Positions 1 to 8,502 of a stretch of 64,000 nt of DNA are shown here, piece by piece (the stretch's first letter is position 1; every line of letters begins with the position of its first letter). Below the pieces are notes generated by a model. The model did not search any database. It saw only the letters and a list, made by a program, of their open reading frames with translations, and was not told where the DNA came from. The stretch is from contig CALMRZ010000046.1 of assembly GCA_937872225.1 (NCBI GenBank), positions 1 to 64,000 of the forward strand, read 5' to 3'. Source of the DNA: an uncultured Spirochaetota bacterium (lineage in GTDB: Bacteria > Spirochaetota > UBA4802 > UBA5550). Position numbers and translations under genes: made by a program.

Positions 1-350
1 GGTTTACCCGCTTAATTCAACCCATTAAAATTCCCGTTTGGGTGAAGCGAAACAAGACAATTCACGAAACACTTGAGGATTTACTAAAAGAAAAAGATCA
101 TATTCAATATGTGATTGAAGATCTTGAAATACAAATCAAAACAAGGGAGAGGAGGGGAGAAAGTTTTCAATCGTTGGACAATATCACATTCTATCGCAAG
201 GTAATATTGGAACATATATCGCGCGTGCATATCAGGCAGATTGTGCCCTTGATTTTTTCCCGGATAGTGGTAGGTGACAACAGGATCACTCTTGGCATTA
301 TGGGAGAATCAGGAATTAAAGAATTTGATATCTGCGTTGGAAATGATTAA
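1..350 (+). CDS. C-terminal tail of a probable serine recombinase (partial)
   Basis: The reading frame is open to the left edge of the window, so this is the 3' end of a longer gene; a GTG at 42 is only an internal codon. The visible protein has a charged, probably coiled-coil stretch (ETLEDLLKEKD...IEDLEIQIK) followed by a short beta-rich end (IVPLIFSRIVVGDNRITLGI). That arrangement, a long helical region followed by a hydrophobic strand pair near the C-terminus, is the same as in the large serine recombinase 400 bases downstream, and it is typical of that family. No catalytic domain is in view, so the assignment rests on architecture and context. It is AT-rich compared with the rest of the window, like its neighbours up to 2316. 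An unrelated coiled-coil protein is the alternative. Confidence 0.45.
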   Translation, partial: FTRLIQPIKIPVWVKRNKTIHETLEDLLKEKDHIQYVIEDLEIQIKTRERRGESFQSLDNITFYRKVILEHISRVHIRQIVPLIFSRIVVGDNRITLGIMGESGIKEFDICVGND

Positions 351-446
351 TCTACGCCTTTTAAGTCTAAAAACAAAACCGACATTTATAGCTTTTTGTG
401 CTTAAATATTCATTCATCCAACACCAGATATTTTTTGAAAAAATAG

Positions 447-475
447 TTGCCGCAATTGCGGCATTGCGGTATATT
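447..475 (+). promoter_or_regulatory. Promoter with overlapping palindromic operator
   Basis: A -35-like TTGCCG (447-452) and a -10-like TATATT (470-475) are separated by 17 bases. Between and overlapping them is a perfect 16-base palindrome, TGCCGCAATTGCGGCA (448-463), followed directly by a third half-site copy, TTGCGGTA (464-471). A repressor bound here would block the promoter of the small gene at 493 and the recombinase behind it. The promoter reading is inference from spacing; the palindrome is seen directly. Confidence 0.5.
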
Positions 476-492
476 GTATCTGGGTAGACGAC

Positions 493-681
493 ATGAAATC
501 TAAGGATAACAATAAAACTCAAAAACAAAGACAATGTTCTGTCAAAGATGATGATGGAATGAATACGTGTGACCAGGTCCAACATCTCCTAGAATATTTC
601 TCAAAACTTGATAAGGATACAAGGGAATTCTATATCAAAACGATTTTACGAATCTATTATTTGTTGAATGAAACCAAATAA
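493..681 (+). CDS. Small hypothetical protein, 62 aa, upstream of recombinase
   Basis: I do not recognise this protein. It has a very charged, Lys/Gln/Asp-rich first third with two cysteines, then a helical C-terminal half (HLLEYFSKLDKDTREFYIKTI). The ATG at 493 has no clear ribosome-binding site. It lies 18 bases downstream of a promoter-like sequence with a palindromic operator. Its stop codon TAA overlaps a possible ATG of the recombinase (TAATG at 679-683), so the two are probably one transcript. A helper or regulator of the recombinase would fit the position but nothing in the sequence shows it. Confidence 0.4.
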   Translation: MKSKDNNKTQKQRQCSVKDDDGMNTCDQVQHLLEYFSKLDKDTREFYIKTILRIYYLLNETK

Positions 682-728
682 TGCAGGCAGTAACAGAAAC
701 ATACCTAAAAATAACTCAAGGCATCAAG

Positions 729-2378
729 ATGTCCCAGGAGCTTGGACGCCCGCCGGCTTTCGCCTACGATCGTGTAAGCACCCTGGAGCAGGCAGATGGC
801 CTTAGCCTGGAATATCAGAGCCAGGGTGCGGCGAAATATGCCCGTGAGAAGGACCTTCATGTCGTATATTATTTTACCGTAGCGGAAAGCGCCTCGAAGG
901 AGGGGAGGCGGGTTTTCAATGAAATGATAGATCTAGCGCTTCGGTACGATGTGAAACATCTTATTTTTAAGTCTACTGATCGTATGTCCCGAAATTACCG
1001 GGACCTTGCCCGTATTATCGAGTTAATTGAACACCATGATTTTGTAATACATTTCTATCAAACCAATAAAACTATTACCAAGAATTCAACTCATGATGAA
1101 AAATTCATGATTGGTATTGAACAGGCAGTAGCAAAACACTTATCAGACAAGATCAGCCATGATATTAAGAACGTAAATGCCTATAAAGTAAAAAAGGGTA
1201 TCTATTGCGGTAATGCACCGTATGGCTATATCTACGACAAGGAACACAAGAAGTTTGTCATCGATAAAAACACCGAGCACTCTCTACGATTTATTTTCAA
1301 TGAATTTGATACCGGGAAATTCAGTTTCGCAACATTTCGAGATTTTTTAAATTCAAACAAAATCCCGGCACCCAAAGGAGGGGAGTGGTCGAAGTCGAGC
1401 GTTTCCCAGGTATTGAAGAACCCTTTTTACCATGGAGAATTCATACACAAAAGCCAGCTCTTCAAAGGGAATCATGAAACCTATTATGAACGTGAAAGGT
1501 TTGAAGACCGTCTTAAAAGGATCGATGGCAATTGCGTTACCGATAAGCGTTACAAGGTACAAGCACCACTGAAAAAGTTCATTGTATGTGAATGCGGAAA
1601 GTTCATGTCGCCTGATATCAAAAAGAAGCAGTACCTGTATTATATTCACAAATGTCCTCATTGCGATATGCGCCAGATAACTGTTTCAGAAGAGGATATT
1701 TTTAGCAAAATTGACAAAGAGGTTGAGAGGGTTAGTTTTTCGAATGATCTATCAGTATTACTAAAGTCACTTTTCGGAGGGGCTATCATTCGTCACCAAA
1801 AAGATCGGAATAGGGATATTTCAGTGCTCAGTCGAAGGATAACTAACCTGGAAATCAAGAAGAACAAGCTGTATGACCTATACCTTGAGGATGACTATTT
1901 TACCAGGGATGACCTAAAAAGAAAGCTGGTAGAAATCGACAAGTCAATCCATTCGTTAAAAACACATTATAAGTCTCTATCCTTTGATAAGGAAAAGCTT
2001 CAGATTGAAGTTAATAATGTTATCGATACATTCAACAAGCTGCCGGAGATGTATGAGTCGGCTGATCACGATAAAAAGGCTCGGATATTAAAAGAGATGG
2101 CTGAGTGCATCGTTGTCAATAAAGAGACTGTGGGAATCCAATGGAAAAAGCCGTATATCTTTTTGATGAAAAAGCCTATAATAGCAATGAATGAGCAAAT
2201 AGAAATTCAACCGGGAGCTAAGCTGCCGGATAATGATCCAGCCCTTACCGGAACCACGAAGCGGTCCCATATAAACAAAAAGGACGTTCTCGTGAGTTCG
2301 AAAACGTCCTATCCTGCTCCCCCGGTAGGACTCGAACCTACGACCCAGTGGTTAACAGCCACTTGCTCTACCGACTGA
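729..2378 (+). CDS. Large serine recombinase (site-specific integrase)
   Basis: This enzyme would catalyse integration or excision of the element it sits on. The N-terminal resolvase domain (about residues 8-150) has the family motif YDRVST with the nucleophile Ser at about residue 17. A recombinase domain follows (about 150-265). Next is a zinc beta-ribbon with Cys pairs CEC (288, 290) and CPHC (310, 313), then a coiled coil. I chose ATG 729 because AAGG sits 7 bases upstream; an in-frame ATG at 681 overlaps the preceding stop but has no Shine-Dalgarno. The frame has no stop until 2376-2378, so its last residues are read through a transcription terminator and into the opposite-strand tRNA-Asn gene. 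The true end was therefore either lost at an element/chromosome junction or is created by it. Base use is clearly more AT-rich than the chromosome to the right. Confidence 0.9.
   Translation: MSQELGRPPAFAYDRVSTLEQADGLSLEYQSQGAAKYAREKDLHVVYYFTVAESASKEGRRVFNEMIDLALRYDVKHLIFKSTDRMSRNYRDLARIIELIEHHDFVIHFYQTNKTITKNSTHDEKFMIGIEQAVAKHLSDKISHDIKNVNAYKVKKGIYCGNAPYGYIYDKEHKKFVIDKNTEHSLRFIFNEFDTGKFSFATFRDFLNSNKIPAPKGGEWSKSSVSQVLKNPFYHGEFIHKSQLFKGNHETYYERERFEDRLKRIDGNCVTDKRYKVQAPLKKFIVCECGKFMSPDIKKKQYLYYIHKCPHCDMRQITVSEEDIFSKIDKEVERVSFSNDLSVLLKSLFGGAIIRHQKDRNRDISVLSRRITNLEIKKNKLYDLYLEDDYFTRDDLKRKLVEIDKSIHSLKTHYKSLSFDKEKLQIEVNNVIDTFNKLPEMYESADHDKKARILKEMAECIVVNKETVGIQWKKPYIFLMKKPIIAMNEQIEIQPGAKLPDNDPALTGTTKRSHINKKDVLVSSKTSYPAPPVGLEPTTQWLTATCSTD
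2276..2310 (-). terminator. Rho-independent terminator of tRNA-Asn
   Basis: A 12-base stem with one mismatch (arms 2281-2292 and 2299-2310, six-base loop) is followed on the minus strand by five T. It begins 7 bases past the 3' end of the tRNA. It lies inside the reading frame of the recombinase on the other strand, so at least this stretch is probably native chromosome. Confidence 0.75.
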
Positions 2379-2389
2379 GCTACAGGGGA
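2317..2389 (-). tRNA. tRNA-Asn (GTT)
   Basis: A 73-base cloverleaf read on the minus strand. The 7-bp acceptor stem TCCCCTG/CGGGGGA, a D-arm starting TAGCTCAG, an anticodon loop with GTT and a T-arm GGTTCGAGTCC are all visible. The discriminator is G and CCA is not encoded. Its 3' end faces the mobile element at 1-2316, the usual orientation for a tRNA used as an attachment site. Confidence 0.95.
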
Positions 2390-2396
2390 ATATTCG

Positions 2397-2424
2397 ATTC
2401 TATCACCGATAATTTTACAGACAA
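2397..2424 (-). promoter_or_regulatory. Probable promoter of tRNA-Asn
   Basis: On the minus strand, TTGTCT (-35) and TAGAAT (-10) are separated by 16 bases. The -10 ends about 7 bases before the mature tRNA 5' end. Confidence 0.45.
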
Positions 2425-2635
2425 TCCCGACAGAGTCACCGGTGCTTCAATTCATTGGTTAATAGATTATGTACCATGATAGTGTCAATTATTTTTTAGT
2501 AAAATTTTGAGATTTCATCCATTTTTATCTTGATTAAATATTATGTCCCGACAATTATAAAATTGAATAAATAATAATTACTAAACATAGGTCTTTCTGC
2601 CGGCTGCAGGCGGCGCCTTGTGGTATAAAGGGTAC

Positions 2636-3535
2636 ATGGATATTATCCGGGAAATAAAGAAACTCGCGAAGGAAAAAAACGCCATCATTCTGGCCCATAA
2701 TTACCAGATCGATGAGATCCAGGATATCGCCGATTTCAGCGGCGATTCCCTGGAGCTTTCACAGATCGCGGCTAACAACGACGCTGCCATGATCGTTTTC
2801 TGCGGGGTCCACTTCATGGCTGAATCCGCCTCAATACTGTCCCCCCGGAAGAAAGTCATCATACCTGATCCCTCGGCCGGGTGCCCCATGGCGGACATGG
2901 TGGAGGCGGAGGATGTCATTGCCCTCAAAAAGCAGTACCCCGGAGCCATGGTCATCACCTACATCAATTCCACGGCCGCTGTGAAGGCCCACTCGGATGT
3001 GATCTGCACGTCATCGAACGCCCTCAGGGTTGTCGAGAGGGTCGACGCTGACGAGATAATCTTCCTTCCCGACAGGAATCTCGGCAGCTATGTCCAGCGT
3101 TTCACGAAAAAGAAGATAATCCTCTGGAAGGGCTTTTGCCCGACCCATGAAAAATTCACGGCGGAGGAGCTCAGGGCCGTACGGGAGAAGAATCCCGGGG
3201 CCGTGGTCATGGTGCATCCCGAGTGCAGGCCCGAGGTCATAGATCTGGCGGACGAGGTCCTGTCAACGGGACAGATGGTGAAATTCGTCCAGAAAACCGA
3301 TACAAAAAAAATCATCGTGGGCACGGAAATCGGAATGATACACAAGCTGAAAGGCGTTGCACCCCATATCGAATACATCCCGGCGTCGACTTCATTTATA
3401 TGCCCCAATATGAAAAAAATAAACCTGCAGGTCCTTCTGAAAGGGCTCCAGAAAGAGGAAACGGTGGTTTCAGTCGCTCAGGACATGAGGGACAGGGCGA
3501 AGAAGGCCCTTGACCGGATGCTCGAGCTATCATAG
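2636..3535 (+). CDS. nadA: Quinolinate synthase NadA
   Basis: It condenses iminoaspartate with dihydroxyacetone phosphate to quinolinate in de novo NAD synthesis, using a [4Fe-4S] cluster in the cytosol. The protein starts with the family signature AHNYQ and carries the three expected cluster cysteines: AGCPMAD (about residue 83), GFCPTHE (168) and ICPNMKK (256). That spacing is characteristic of the short, roughly 300-residue NadA type. The PDRNLG and HPEC motifs are also present. I chose the ATG at 2636 over an in-frame TTG at 2618 because the family begins at this point. nadB and nadC are not in the window. Its downstream neighbour follows after 15 bases. Confidence 0.95.
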   Translation: MDIIREIKKLAKEKNAIILAHNYQIDEIQDIADFSGDSLELSQIAANNDAAMIVFCGVHFMAESASILSPRKKVIIPDPSAGCPMADMVEAEDVIALKKQYPGAMVITYINSTAAVKAHSDVICTSSNALRVVERVDADEIIFLPDRNLGSYVQRFTKKKIILWKGFCPTHEKFTAEELRAVREKNPGAVVMVHPECRPEVIDLADEVLSTGQMVKFVQKTDTKKIIVGTEIGMIHKLKGVAPHIEYIPASTSFICPNMKKINLQVLLKGLQKEETVVSVAQDMRDRAKKALDRMLELS

Positions 3536-3550
3536 TGACAGGATGTTTCC

Positions 3551-4813
3551 ATGGCCGATCCCATGCGGCAAGAAAGAAACGATGCGGAAAGCATGATGGA
3601 TGACGGTGCCGGGAGGATCCCCCCTCCCGCCACGGACCTCGGGTCACCGGTTCAATCAGCCGCCCAATCCTTCGAGGAGGACACGAGAAAAGAGCTCAAC
3701 CTCTTGAGGGAACGGACCTTCAACCCGGAGCTCAGACAGCTCGTTGACAGGGTCAGGGACAATGAACCGGCGCCGGACGCTTCCGAGGACGAGCCGGCCC
3801 AGGTTGATTCCCTTTCGGAAGACGATCTGCGGCTCAGGCTCTACCGGCTCTATTACCGGGCCCGGGTTCTCCATGACAACCGCGAGATGAACGTGGCCTT
3901 CAATCCTTTCGAGGCCATGGATTGTTCATCCCCCGTGTCGATCCATGACTCGCTCTCCGTGTATATCATGGACCGCATGATGCAGATGTCCCTGTCCCCC
4001 TTTGCGCTGCTGTCCTACAGCATAGCCGAAAAAGGATACATCCCCTCGGTCCATAATCTGGAGCGCTACCATGTCGAAAATATCGTGATCGGACTGCGGG
4101 ACAGGCTGTTCAGGACCATCCTTGAAAGCGGAGAGGGAGTGATACTTGAGGCTGATGCGTTCCGGGATGATCCGTTCCTGGAGAAGATTTTTTCCCTTCA
4201 AGAGGGCGAAGAACCGCGGGCAATCTATTTCGTCATGGTCAGCTGCCTGGCGTCCGGTATCGCCCGGGAGCTCCAGGATGAAAACAAAGACACCATTACA
4301 CCGTTCCTGCCCTCTGCCATACTCATGATAGAGCTTCCCCTGCAGACTGAACCCCATAACCGGACCTCCATATTCACCTTGCTCAAGAAAAAACTTGCAT
4401 TGCCCTATTTTCTGATCAATGACAACCAGTCGCTGGTGTTCATGACCGAAGGCTATGAGGATATGGAGTATTCGTACCATGTCATGGATTATCTGTTCAC
4501 GGTTTTTTTGCTCACACCGGACAGTATCGGCATGGGCATTAAATTAAAATCAAAGGACGAAACCAGCAGGACTTTTCTCATAAAATATATCATATCTCAG
4601 TTAAGTTACAAGCTTCATGCCGACTCTGCCCTGCTGCATATGATAAAAGGACATCTTATCATTCTGACCAGGGAGGGCTTCGTTGACCTGATACGTTCCC
4701 TGGTCGACGAGTACAACAAGCTTTTCGATGACCAGTTCTCTCTGGTTGAGTTCAGGCCATCGGAATTCAAGGATTCACTGGAAGTTATAAACCGCATTAT
4801 TCTTGGCAATTAA
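3551..4813 (+). CDS. Conserved-looking hypothetical protein, 420 aa
   Basis: I do not recognise a family. The first 90 or so residues are acidic, rich in Pro and Asp/Glu and probably disordered. The remainder looks folded and cytosolic, with alternating helices and strands and no signal peptide or transmembrane segment. One distinct stretch (about 95-140) reads DLRLRLYRLYYRARVLHDNREMN. The overall shape (disordered acidic N-terminus plus a C-terminal sensor-like alpha/beta fold) is compatible with a GAF-like or signalling protein, but that is a guess. ATG 3551 has AGGA 8-11 bases upstream. It probably shares a transcript with nadA (15-base gap). Confidence 0.75.
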   Translation: MADPMRQERNDAESMMDDGAGRIPPPATDLGSPVQSAAQSFEEDTRKELNLLRERTFNPELRQLVDRVRDNEPAPDASEDEPAQVDSLSEDDLRLRLYRLYYRARVLHDNREMNVAFNPFEAMDCSSPVSIHDSLSVYIMDRMMQMSLSPFALLSYSIAEKGYIPSVHNLERYHVENIVIGLRDRLFRTILESGEGVILEADAFRDDPFLEKIFSLQEGEEPRAIYFVMVSCLASGIARELQDENKDTITPFLPSAILMIELPLQTEPHNRTSIFTLLKKKLALPYFLINDNQSLVFMTEGYEDMEYSYHVMDYLFTVFLLTPDSIGMGIKLKSKDETSRTFLIKYIISQLSYKLHADSALLHMIKGHLIILTREGFVDLIRSLVDEYNKLFDDQFSLVEFRPSEFKDSLEVINRIILGN

Positions 4814-4912
4814 TATCGGCCCGGACGGTGTCACTTGTTTCTTGGCGGGTGCGCAGCAGTAAGGCCATGAAGCCTTTCGCCATGTTTCGCGGGTATTGTT
4901 AATAACGGTTAT

Positions 4913-6100
4913 ATGAAAATCGGCCCCCTGATAATTATCATCTGCCTCATCGCGGCGCTGTGCGCAGCTTCCCGGCTGGACGCCGCCGGGACCGTGGGCA
5001 CTTCCGGGGCGACATTTCTGGAGTACGCCATCGGGACCCGCGCCCTCGGCATGGGGGAGGCCTTTACCGCGGAAATCGATGATATCAACTCGCTCTATTT
5101 CAACCCTGCGGGACTCGGGTCCCTGAAGTTTCCCCAGATGGCCCTGTTCCATCACGAGCTGATCATGGAATCGCGCCTTGAGAACATTACTCTCGCGTAC
5201 CCGATAAAAAAATACGGGTATATCGCAGTCGCCAATACCGTGTTCTGGACGCCCGAATTCGATAAAATAGACATTAATGGCATCGATGTCGGCAACGTGC
5301 AGTTCTACAATGGATGCCTCACGGTCGGTTACGGGTATGATTTTACCTACTTATATTTCGGCGCGTCCGCCAAATATATCTACCAGAAGATCGACACGAA
5401 ACTGGTACATGCCTTTGCCATGGATTTCGGCATCATGAAGGGCTTCAAGATGTGGACGCCCTTTGAAGCTCCGCTGAGGAACTTCCACATCGGTCTTTCG
5501 GTGCTGAACCTCGGGACCAGGGTCATGGGCAGTGATCTTCCCCGGCATATCCGCCTCGGTTTTTCGTACAAGCCGCTCCACTGGATGGGGCTGAATGTCG
5601 ATTTGATTGAAAACTGCATAAGGGCTGACGACCTGGTCGATTTCACCCGCGGCTTCAATGAAAGCTTCAGGATGAACATCGGCATCGAGCTGAATTACCT
5701 CGAGCTGCTGTACATCAGGGGCGGATGGCGCTTCAACGATACCGGGACCTATACCGTCGGGCTCGGCTTCAACTATGTCATAAAGAACGTTTCCTTCACC
5801 ATCGATGCCTCCTTCGCCGATGCGGGAGACTTCAATCCGACCTATTCCTTCAATGTCGGCTTCAAGCTTATACCGAAAGTCGTCACCATCGAGGACCGCA
5901 AGAAGGCGGAAGAGCATTATAAAAAGGGCATCAAGGCATACGTCGGGGACGATATCGAGGGGGCCATACGTGAATTCAAGACAACCAAGGATTACAATCC
6001 GTACCACCGGAATATCGAAAAGAAGATCGACGATCTGAATGAGATCCTGGAGCTCAAGAGGCAAAACAAGCTGGAAGAGGAAAAGGAAAATGAGAGATAG
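4913..6100 (+). CDS. UPF0164 / PorV-like outer-membrane beta-barrel protein
   Basis: It has an N-terminal signal peptide (MKIGPLIIIICLIAALCAAS, then a polar stretch ending near AAG). The family opening motif follows: ATFLEYAIGTRALGMGEAFTA, then INSLYFNPAGLG. These are hallmarks of the PorV/UPF0164 group of FadL-like barrels known from spirochaetes and Bacteroidetes. The middle is a run of amphipathic strands rich in Tyr/Phe/Gly. The last 70 residues switch to a helical, TPR-like, highly charged tail (AEEHYKKGIKAYVGDDIEGAIREF), presumably periplasmic. The 3' end overlaps the rph start by 11 bases. Role in hydrophobic ligand uptake or secretion is inferred from the family only. Confidence 0.85.
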   Translation: MKIGPLIIIICLIAALCAASRLDAAGTVGTSGATFLEYAIGTRALGMGEAFTAEIDDINSLYFNPAGLGSLKFPQMALFHHELIMESRLENITLAYPIKKYGYIAVANTVFWTPEFDKIDINGIDVGNVQFYNGCLTVGYGYDFTYLYFGASAKYIYQKIDTKLVHAFAMDFGIMKGFKMWTPFEAPLRNFHIGLSVLNLGTRVMGSDLPRHIRLGFSYKPLHWMGLNVDLIENCIRADDLVDFTRGFNESFRMNIGIELNYLELLYIRGGWRFNDTGTYTVGLGFNYVIKNVSFTIDASFADAGDFNPTYSFNVGFKLIPKVVTIEDRKKAEEHYKKGIKAYVGDDIEGAIREFKTTKDYNPYHRNIEKKIDDLNEILELKRQNKLEEEKENER

Positions 6101-6794
6101 CGGAAGAAACAACAGCCAGCTGCGAGACCTCAAGATCACCGGGGATTTTTGCCCCGCGGCCCACGGGTCCGTGCTGCTTGAAATGGGAAACACCAGGCTG
6201 ATATGCGCGGCCAGCGTGGGCGACAGCGTACCCGACCATGCCGTGAAACGGGGCACCGGGTGGATCACGGCTGAATATTGCCTGCTGCCGTATTCGACGC
6301 CGCGGCGCACGGGGAGGGACCTTTACCGGAGAGACGGGCGTTCCGTGGAAATACAGCGACTGATCGCCCGGGCGCTCCGCAGCGTTGTCGACCTTTCCGC
6401 CATGCAGAACTGCCTTGTGACCGTCGATTGCGATGTCCTGCAGGCGGACGGCGGCACGCGTGCCGCCGCCATTACCGGGGGATACATCGCCCTGGCCCGG
6501 GCGGTCAAGCGCATGCGCGGAGAAGGTCTTCTGGCCGAAAATCCCCTGCGCGACACTGTGGCCGCCGTTTCCGTCGGGTATGTCAGCGGCGAATTGTTCC
6601 TTGACCTGGATTTCAGGGAGGACTCCCGCGCCGAGGTCGACATGAACGTGGTCATGGACGGCGCGTCGAACCTCATCGAAGTTCAGGGAACCGCGGAAAA
6701 AAAATCCTTTACGAAGAACCAGATGGATTCAATGATTGAACTGGCCGAAAAAGGCATCCGTGAGCTCATGGAGATCCAGAAGAAATATATTTAA
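6090..6794 (+). CDS. rph: Ribonuclease PH
   Basis: A phosphate-dependent 3'-to-5' exoribonuclease that trims tRNA 3' ends. The 234-residue length matches the family. Family features include RRTGRDLYRRDGR (phosphate and RNA binding), DCDVLQADGGTRAAAITG and EVDMNVVMDG. I chose ATG 6090, preceded by GAGGAAAAGG, instead of an upstream in-frame ATG at 6039 that would lie deep inside the preceding gene. The tRNA genes in this window lack an encoded CCA, so 3' trimming followed by CCA addition is the expected maturation route. Confidence 0.95.
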   Translation: MRDSGRNNSQLRDLKITGDFCPAAHGSVLLEMGNTRLICAASVGDSVPDHAVKRGTGWITAEYCLLPYSTPRRTGRDLYRRDGRSVEIQRLIARALRSVVDLSAMQNCLVTVDCDVLQADGGTRAAAITGGYIALARAVKRMRGEGLLAENPLRDTVAAVSVGYVSGELFLDLDFREDSRAEVDMNVVMDGASNLIEVQGTAEKKSFTKNQMDSMIELAEKGIRELMEIQKKYI

Positions 6795-6894
6795 AATGAA
6801 GCGGATGCCGAAGGTTTTCCGCTTAGGCCGCCGGAATTGATATTTCACTAAATGAAGCGGGGAGAAATCCATATACGGTTTTAGCAAGGTGGAG

Positions 6895-7350
6895 ATGAAT
6901 AAAGTCAAACTCTTTCTGGCAGCGTTCATCATGGCGGGAGTTGCCGTCATGCCCCTTGAAGGGAACGGCGCTTTTAAAATAATGATTGTCAATGCCCGGG
7001 GAGTCCCGGTGCCGCTCTACGTTGAAATTGCGGACACGGAACCCCTGCGGATGAAGGGCCTCATGGATCGGAAAACCATGGGGGAGAACAGGGGCATGCT
7101 CTTTGTGTTTGACCGTGAGCAGAAGCTTAATTTCTGGATGAAAAACACTTACATCCCGCTGAGCATTGCCTACATAAGCACGAGCGGCATTATCAACGAG
7201 ATCATGGACATGAAGCCGCTGGACACTGCCGTGACCTATCCCTCGGCCATGCCGGCTCTGTACGCCCTCGAGGTCAACCGCGGCTGGTTCGCCAGGAACA
7301 ATATTACGAAAGGCTGCAGAATCGTTCTCGATGGATGCGTCAGTAAATAG
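6895..7350 (+). CDS. Exported DUF192 protein
   Basis: A small exported protein of the DUF192 (COG1430) family, whose function is unknown. It has a signal peptide of about 20 residues (KVKLFLAAFIMAGVAVMPLEG). The family core follows: RMKGLMDRKTMGENRGMLFVFD, then FWMKNTYIPLSIAYIS and ALEVNRGWFARNNI. The ATG at 6895 was chosen because AAGG lies 5 bases upstream; a GTG at 6889 is less likely. Its 3' end overlaps hflX by 20 bases, so the two are translationally linked. Confidence 0.88.
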   Translation: MNKVKLFLAAFIMAGVAVMPLEGNGAFKIMIVNARGVPVPLYVEIADTEPLRMKGLMDRKTMGENRGMLFVFDREQKLNFWMKNTYIPLSIAYISTSGIINEIMDMKPLDTAVTYPSAMPALYALEVNRGWFARNNITKGCRIVLDGCVSK

Positions 7351-8500
7351 GATACCTTCCTCAAAGGATGAACGGGCCCTTATCCTGGGCATCCGCCTCC
7401 ACGGATCAGATGCAGAAGACATCGAAAATTCCCTCGATGAGCTGGAACTTCTGGTCCGCACCGCCGGCGCCATCGTCGTGACCAAGCAGATCGTCAAGCG
7501 GGACCGCATTGACCCGGCCTATATCATCGGCAAGGGCTTCCTCGCCGAGCTGGACGGCATAATCGCCGAACACCGGATACGGCTGGTGGTCTTTGATCTT
7601 AATAATATCCGCCCGGCCCAGGTCAGGAACCTCGAGGACAGGCTGAAATGCCGCGTCATCGGCAGGAATGAAATCATCATGGACATTTTCGCGCGCAGGG
7701 CCCGGAGCGCTGAATCGAAGATACAGGTGGAGCTGGCCCAGCTCAAGTACATCCTGCCGCGCCTCAAGGGCCTCGGCGGGGTGCTGTCCCGGCTGGGCGG
7801 CGGCATCGGCACGCGGGGGCCCGGTGAAAAGATGCTGGAAACCGACCGGCGCCACATACTGCGAAGGATATCGACCCTGAACGCCAAGCTGAAAAAGATA
7901 TCGAGGCACCGCGATACCCTCCGCAAGAGCCGGCGCGGCGAGCTGATCGGCGCCGTGGTGGGCTACACCAACGCCGGAAAGTCCACGGTGATAAATTTCC
8001 TCGCCCGCGACGATCTGTTCGTCGAGGACCGCCTGTTTGCGACCCTTGATTCCTACACCCGCGCCGTGTATCTGGCCGAGGGAAAGAAGTGCCTCCTCAT
8101 CGACACCGTCGGCTTCATCCGGAACCTGCCGGCCGACCTCATAGAGTCGTTTAAATCGACCCTCGAGGAGATCCATAACGCCGATTTCCTGGTGCATGTC
8201 GTCGACATGTCGTCCCATGACATCGGTTCGAACATCCGCACCGTGAACCAGGAGATAGCCGGGCTCGGCTGCGCCGGCAAGGATGTGATCCTGTTCTTCA
8301 ATAAAGCCGACCTCCTGGCGGACGAAGCGCTTTGCAACAGCGTGCTGAACAATTACCCCGGCGCGATCGTCGGTTCAGCGGTGAGCGGCCTCGGCATGGA
8401 GGAACTGAAGGGCAGGATCATCGAGTTGCTTGACGCCGGCGAGTCCAGGAGGCATCGCGGAGCTTCGGCGTCGGCCGCGGCACGCGCTGAAGGAGCGTAG
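7331..8500 (+). CDS. hflX: Ribosome-associated GTPase HflX
   Basis: A GTPase that binds and splits 50S/70S ribosomes, especially under stress. The N-terminal HflX domain carries VKRDRIDPAYIIGKG and the glycine-rich linker LSRLGGGIGTRGPGE (about 152-166). The G domain has G1 GYTNAGKST (211-219), G3 DTVGF, and G4 written NKAD. The C-terminal 20 residues are Ala/Arg-rich and not part of the fold. Start ATG overlaps the end of the preceding DUF192 gene. Confidence 0.95.
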   Translation: MDASVNRIPSSKDERALILGIRLHGSDAEDIENSLDELELLVRTAGAIVVTKQIVKRDRIDPAYIIGKGFLAELDGIIAEHRIRLVVFDLNNIRPAQVRNLEDRLKCRVIGRNEIIMDIFARRARSAESKIQVELAQLKYILPRLKGLGGVLSRLGGGIGTRGPGEKMLETDRRHILRRISTLNAKLKKISRHRDTLRKSRRGELIGAVVGYTNAGKSTVINFLARDDLFVEDRLFATLDSYTRAVYLAEGKKCLLIDTVGFIRNLPADLIESFKSTLEEIHNADFLVHVVDMSSHDIGSNIRTVNQEIAGLGCAGKDVILFFNKADLLADEALCNSVLNNYPGAIVGSAVSGLGMEELKGRIIELLDAGESRRHRGASASAAARAEGA

Positions 8501-8502
8501 GC

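Noticed and set aside
681-728. Upstream ATG of the recombinase overlapping the preceding stop
   Set aside because: No Shine-Dalgarno; AAGG is placed correctly before ATG 729 and the conserved domain begins shortly after it.
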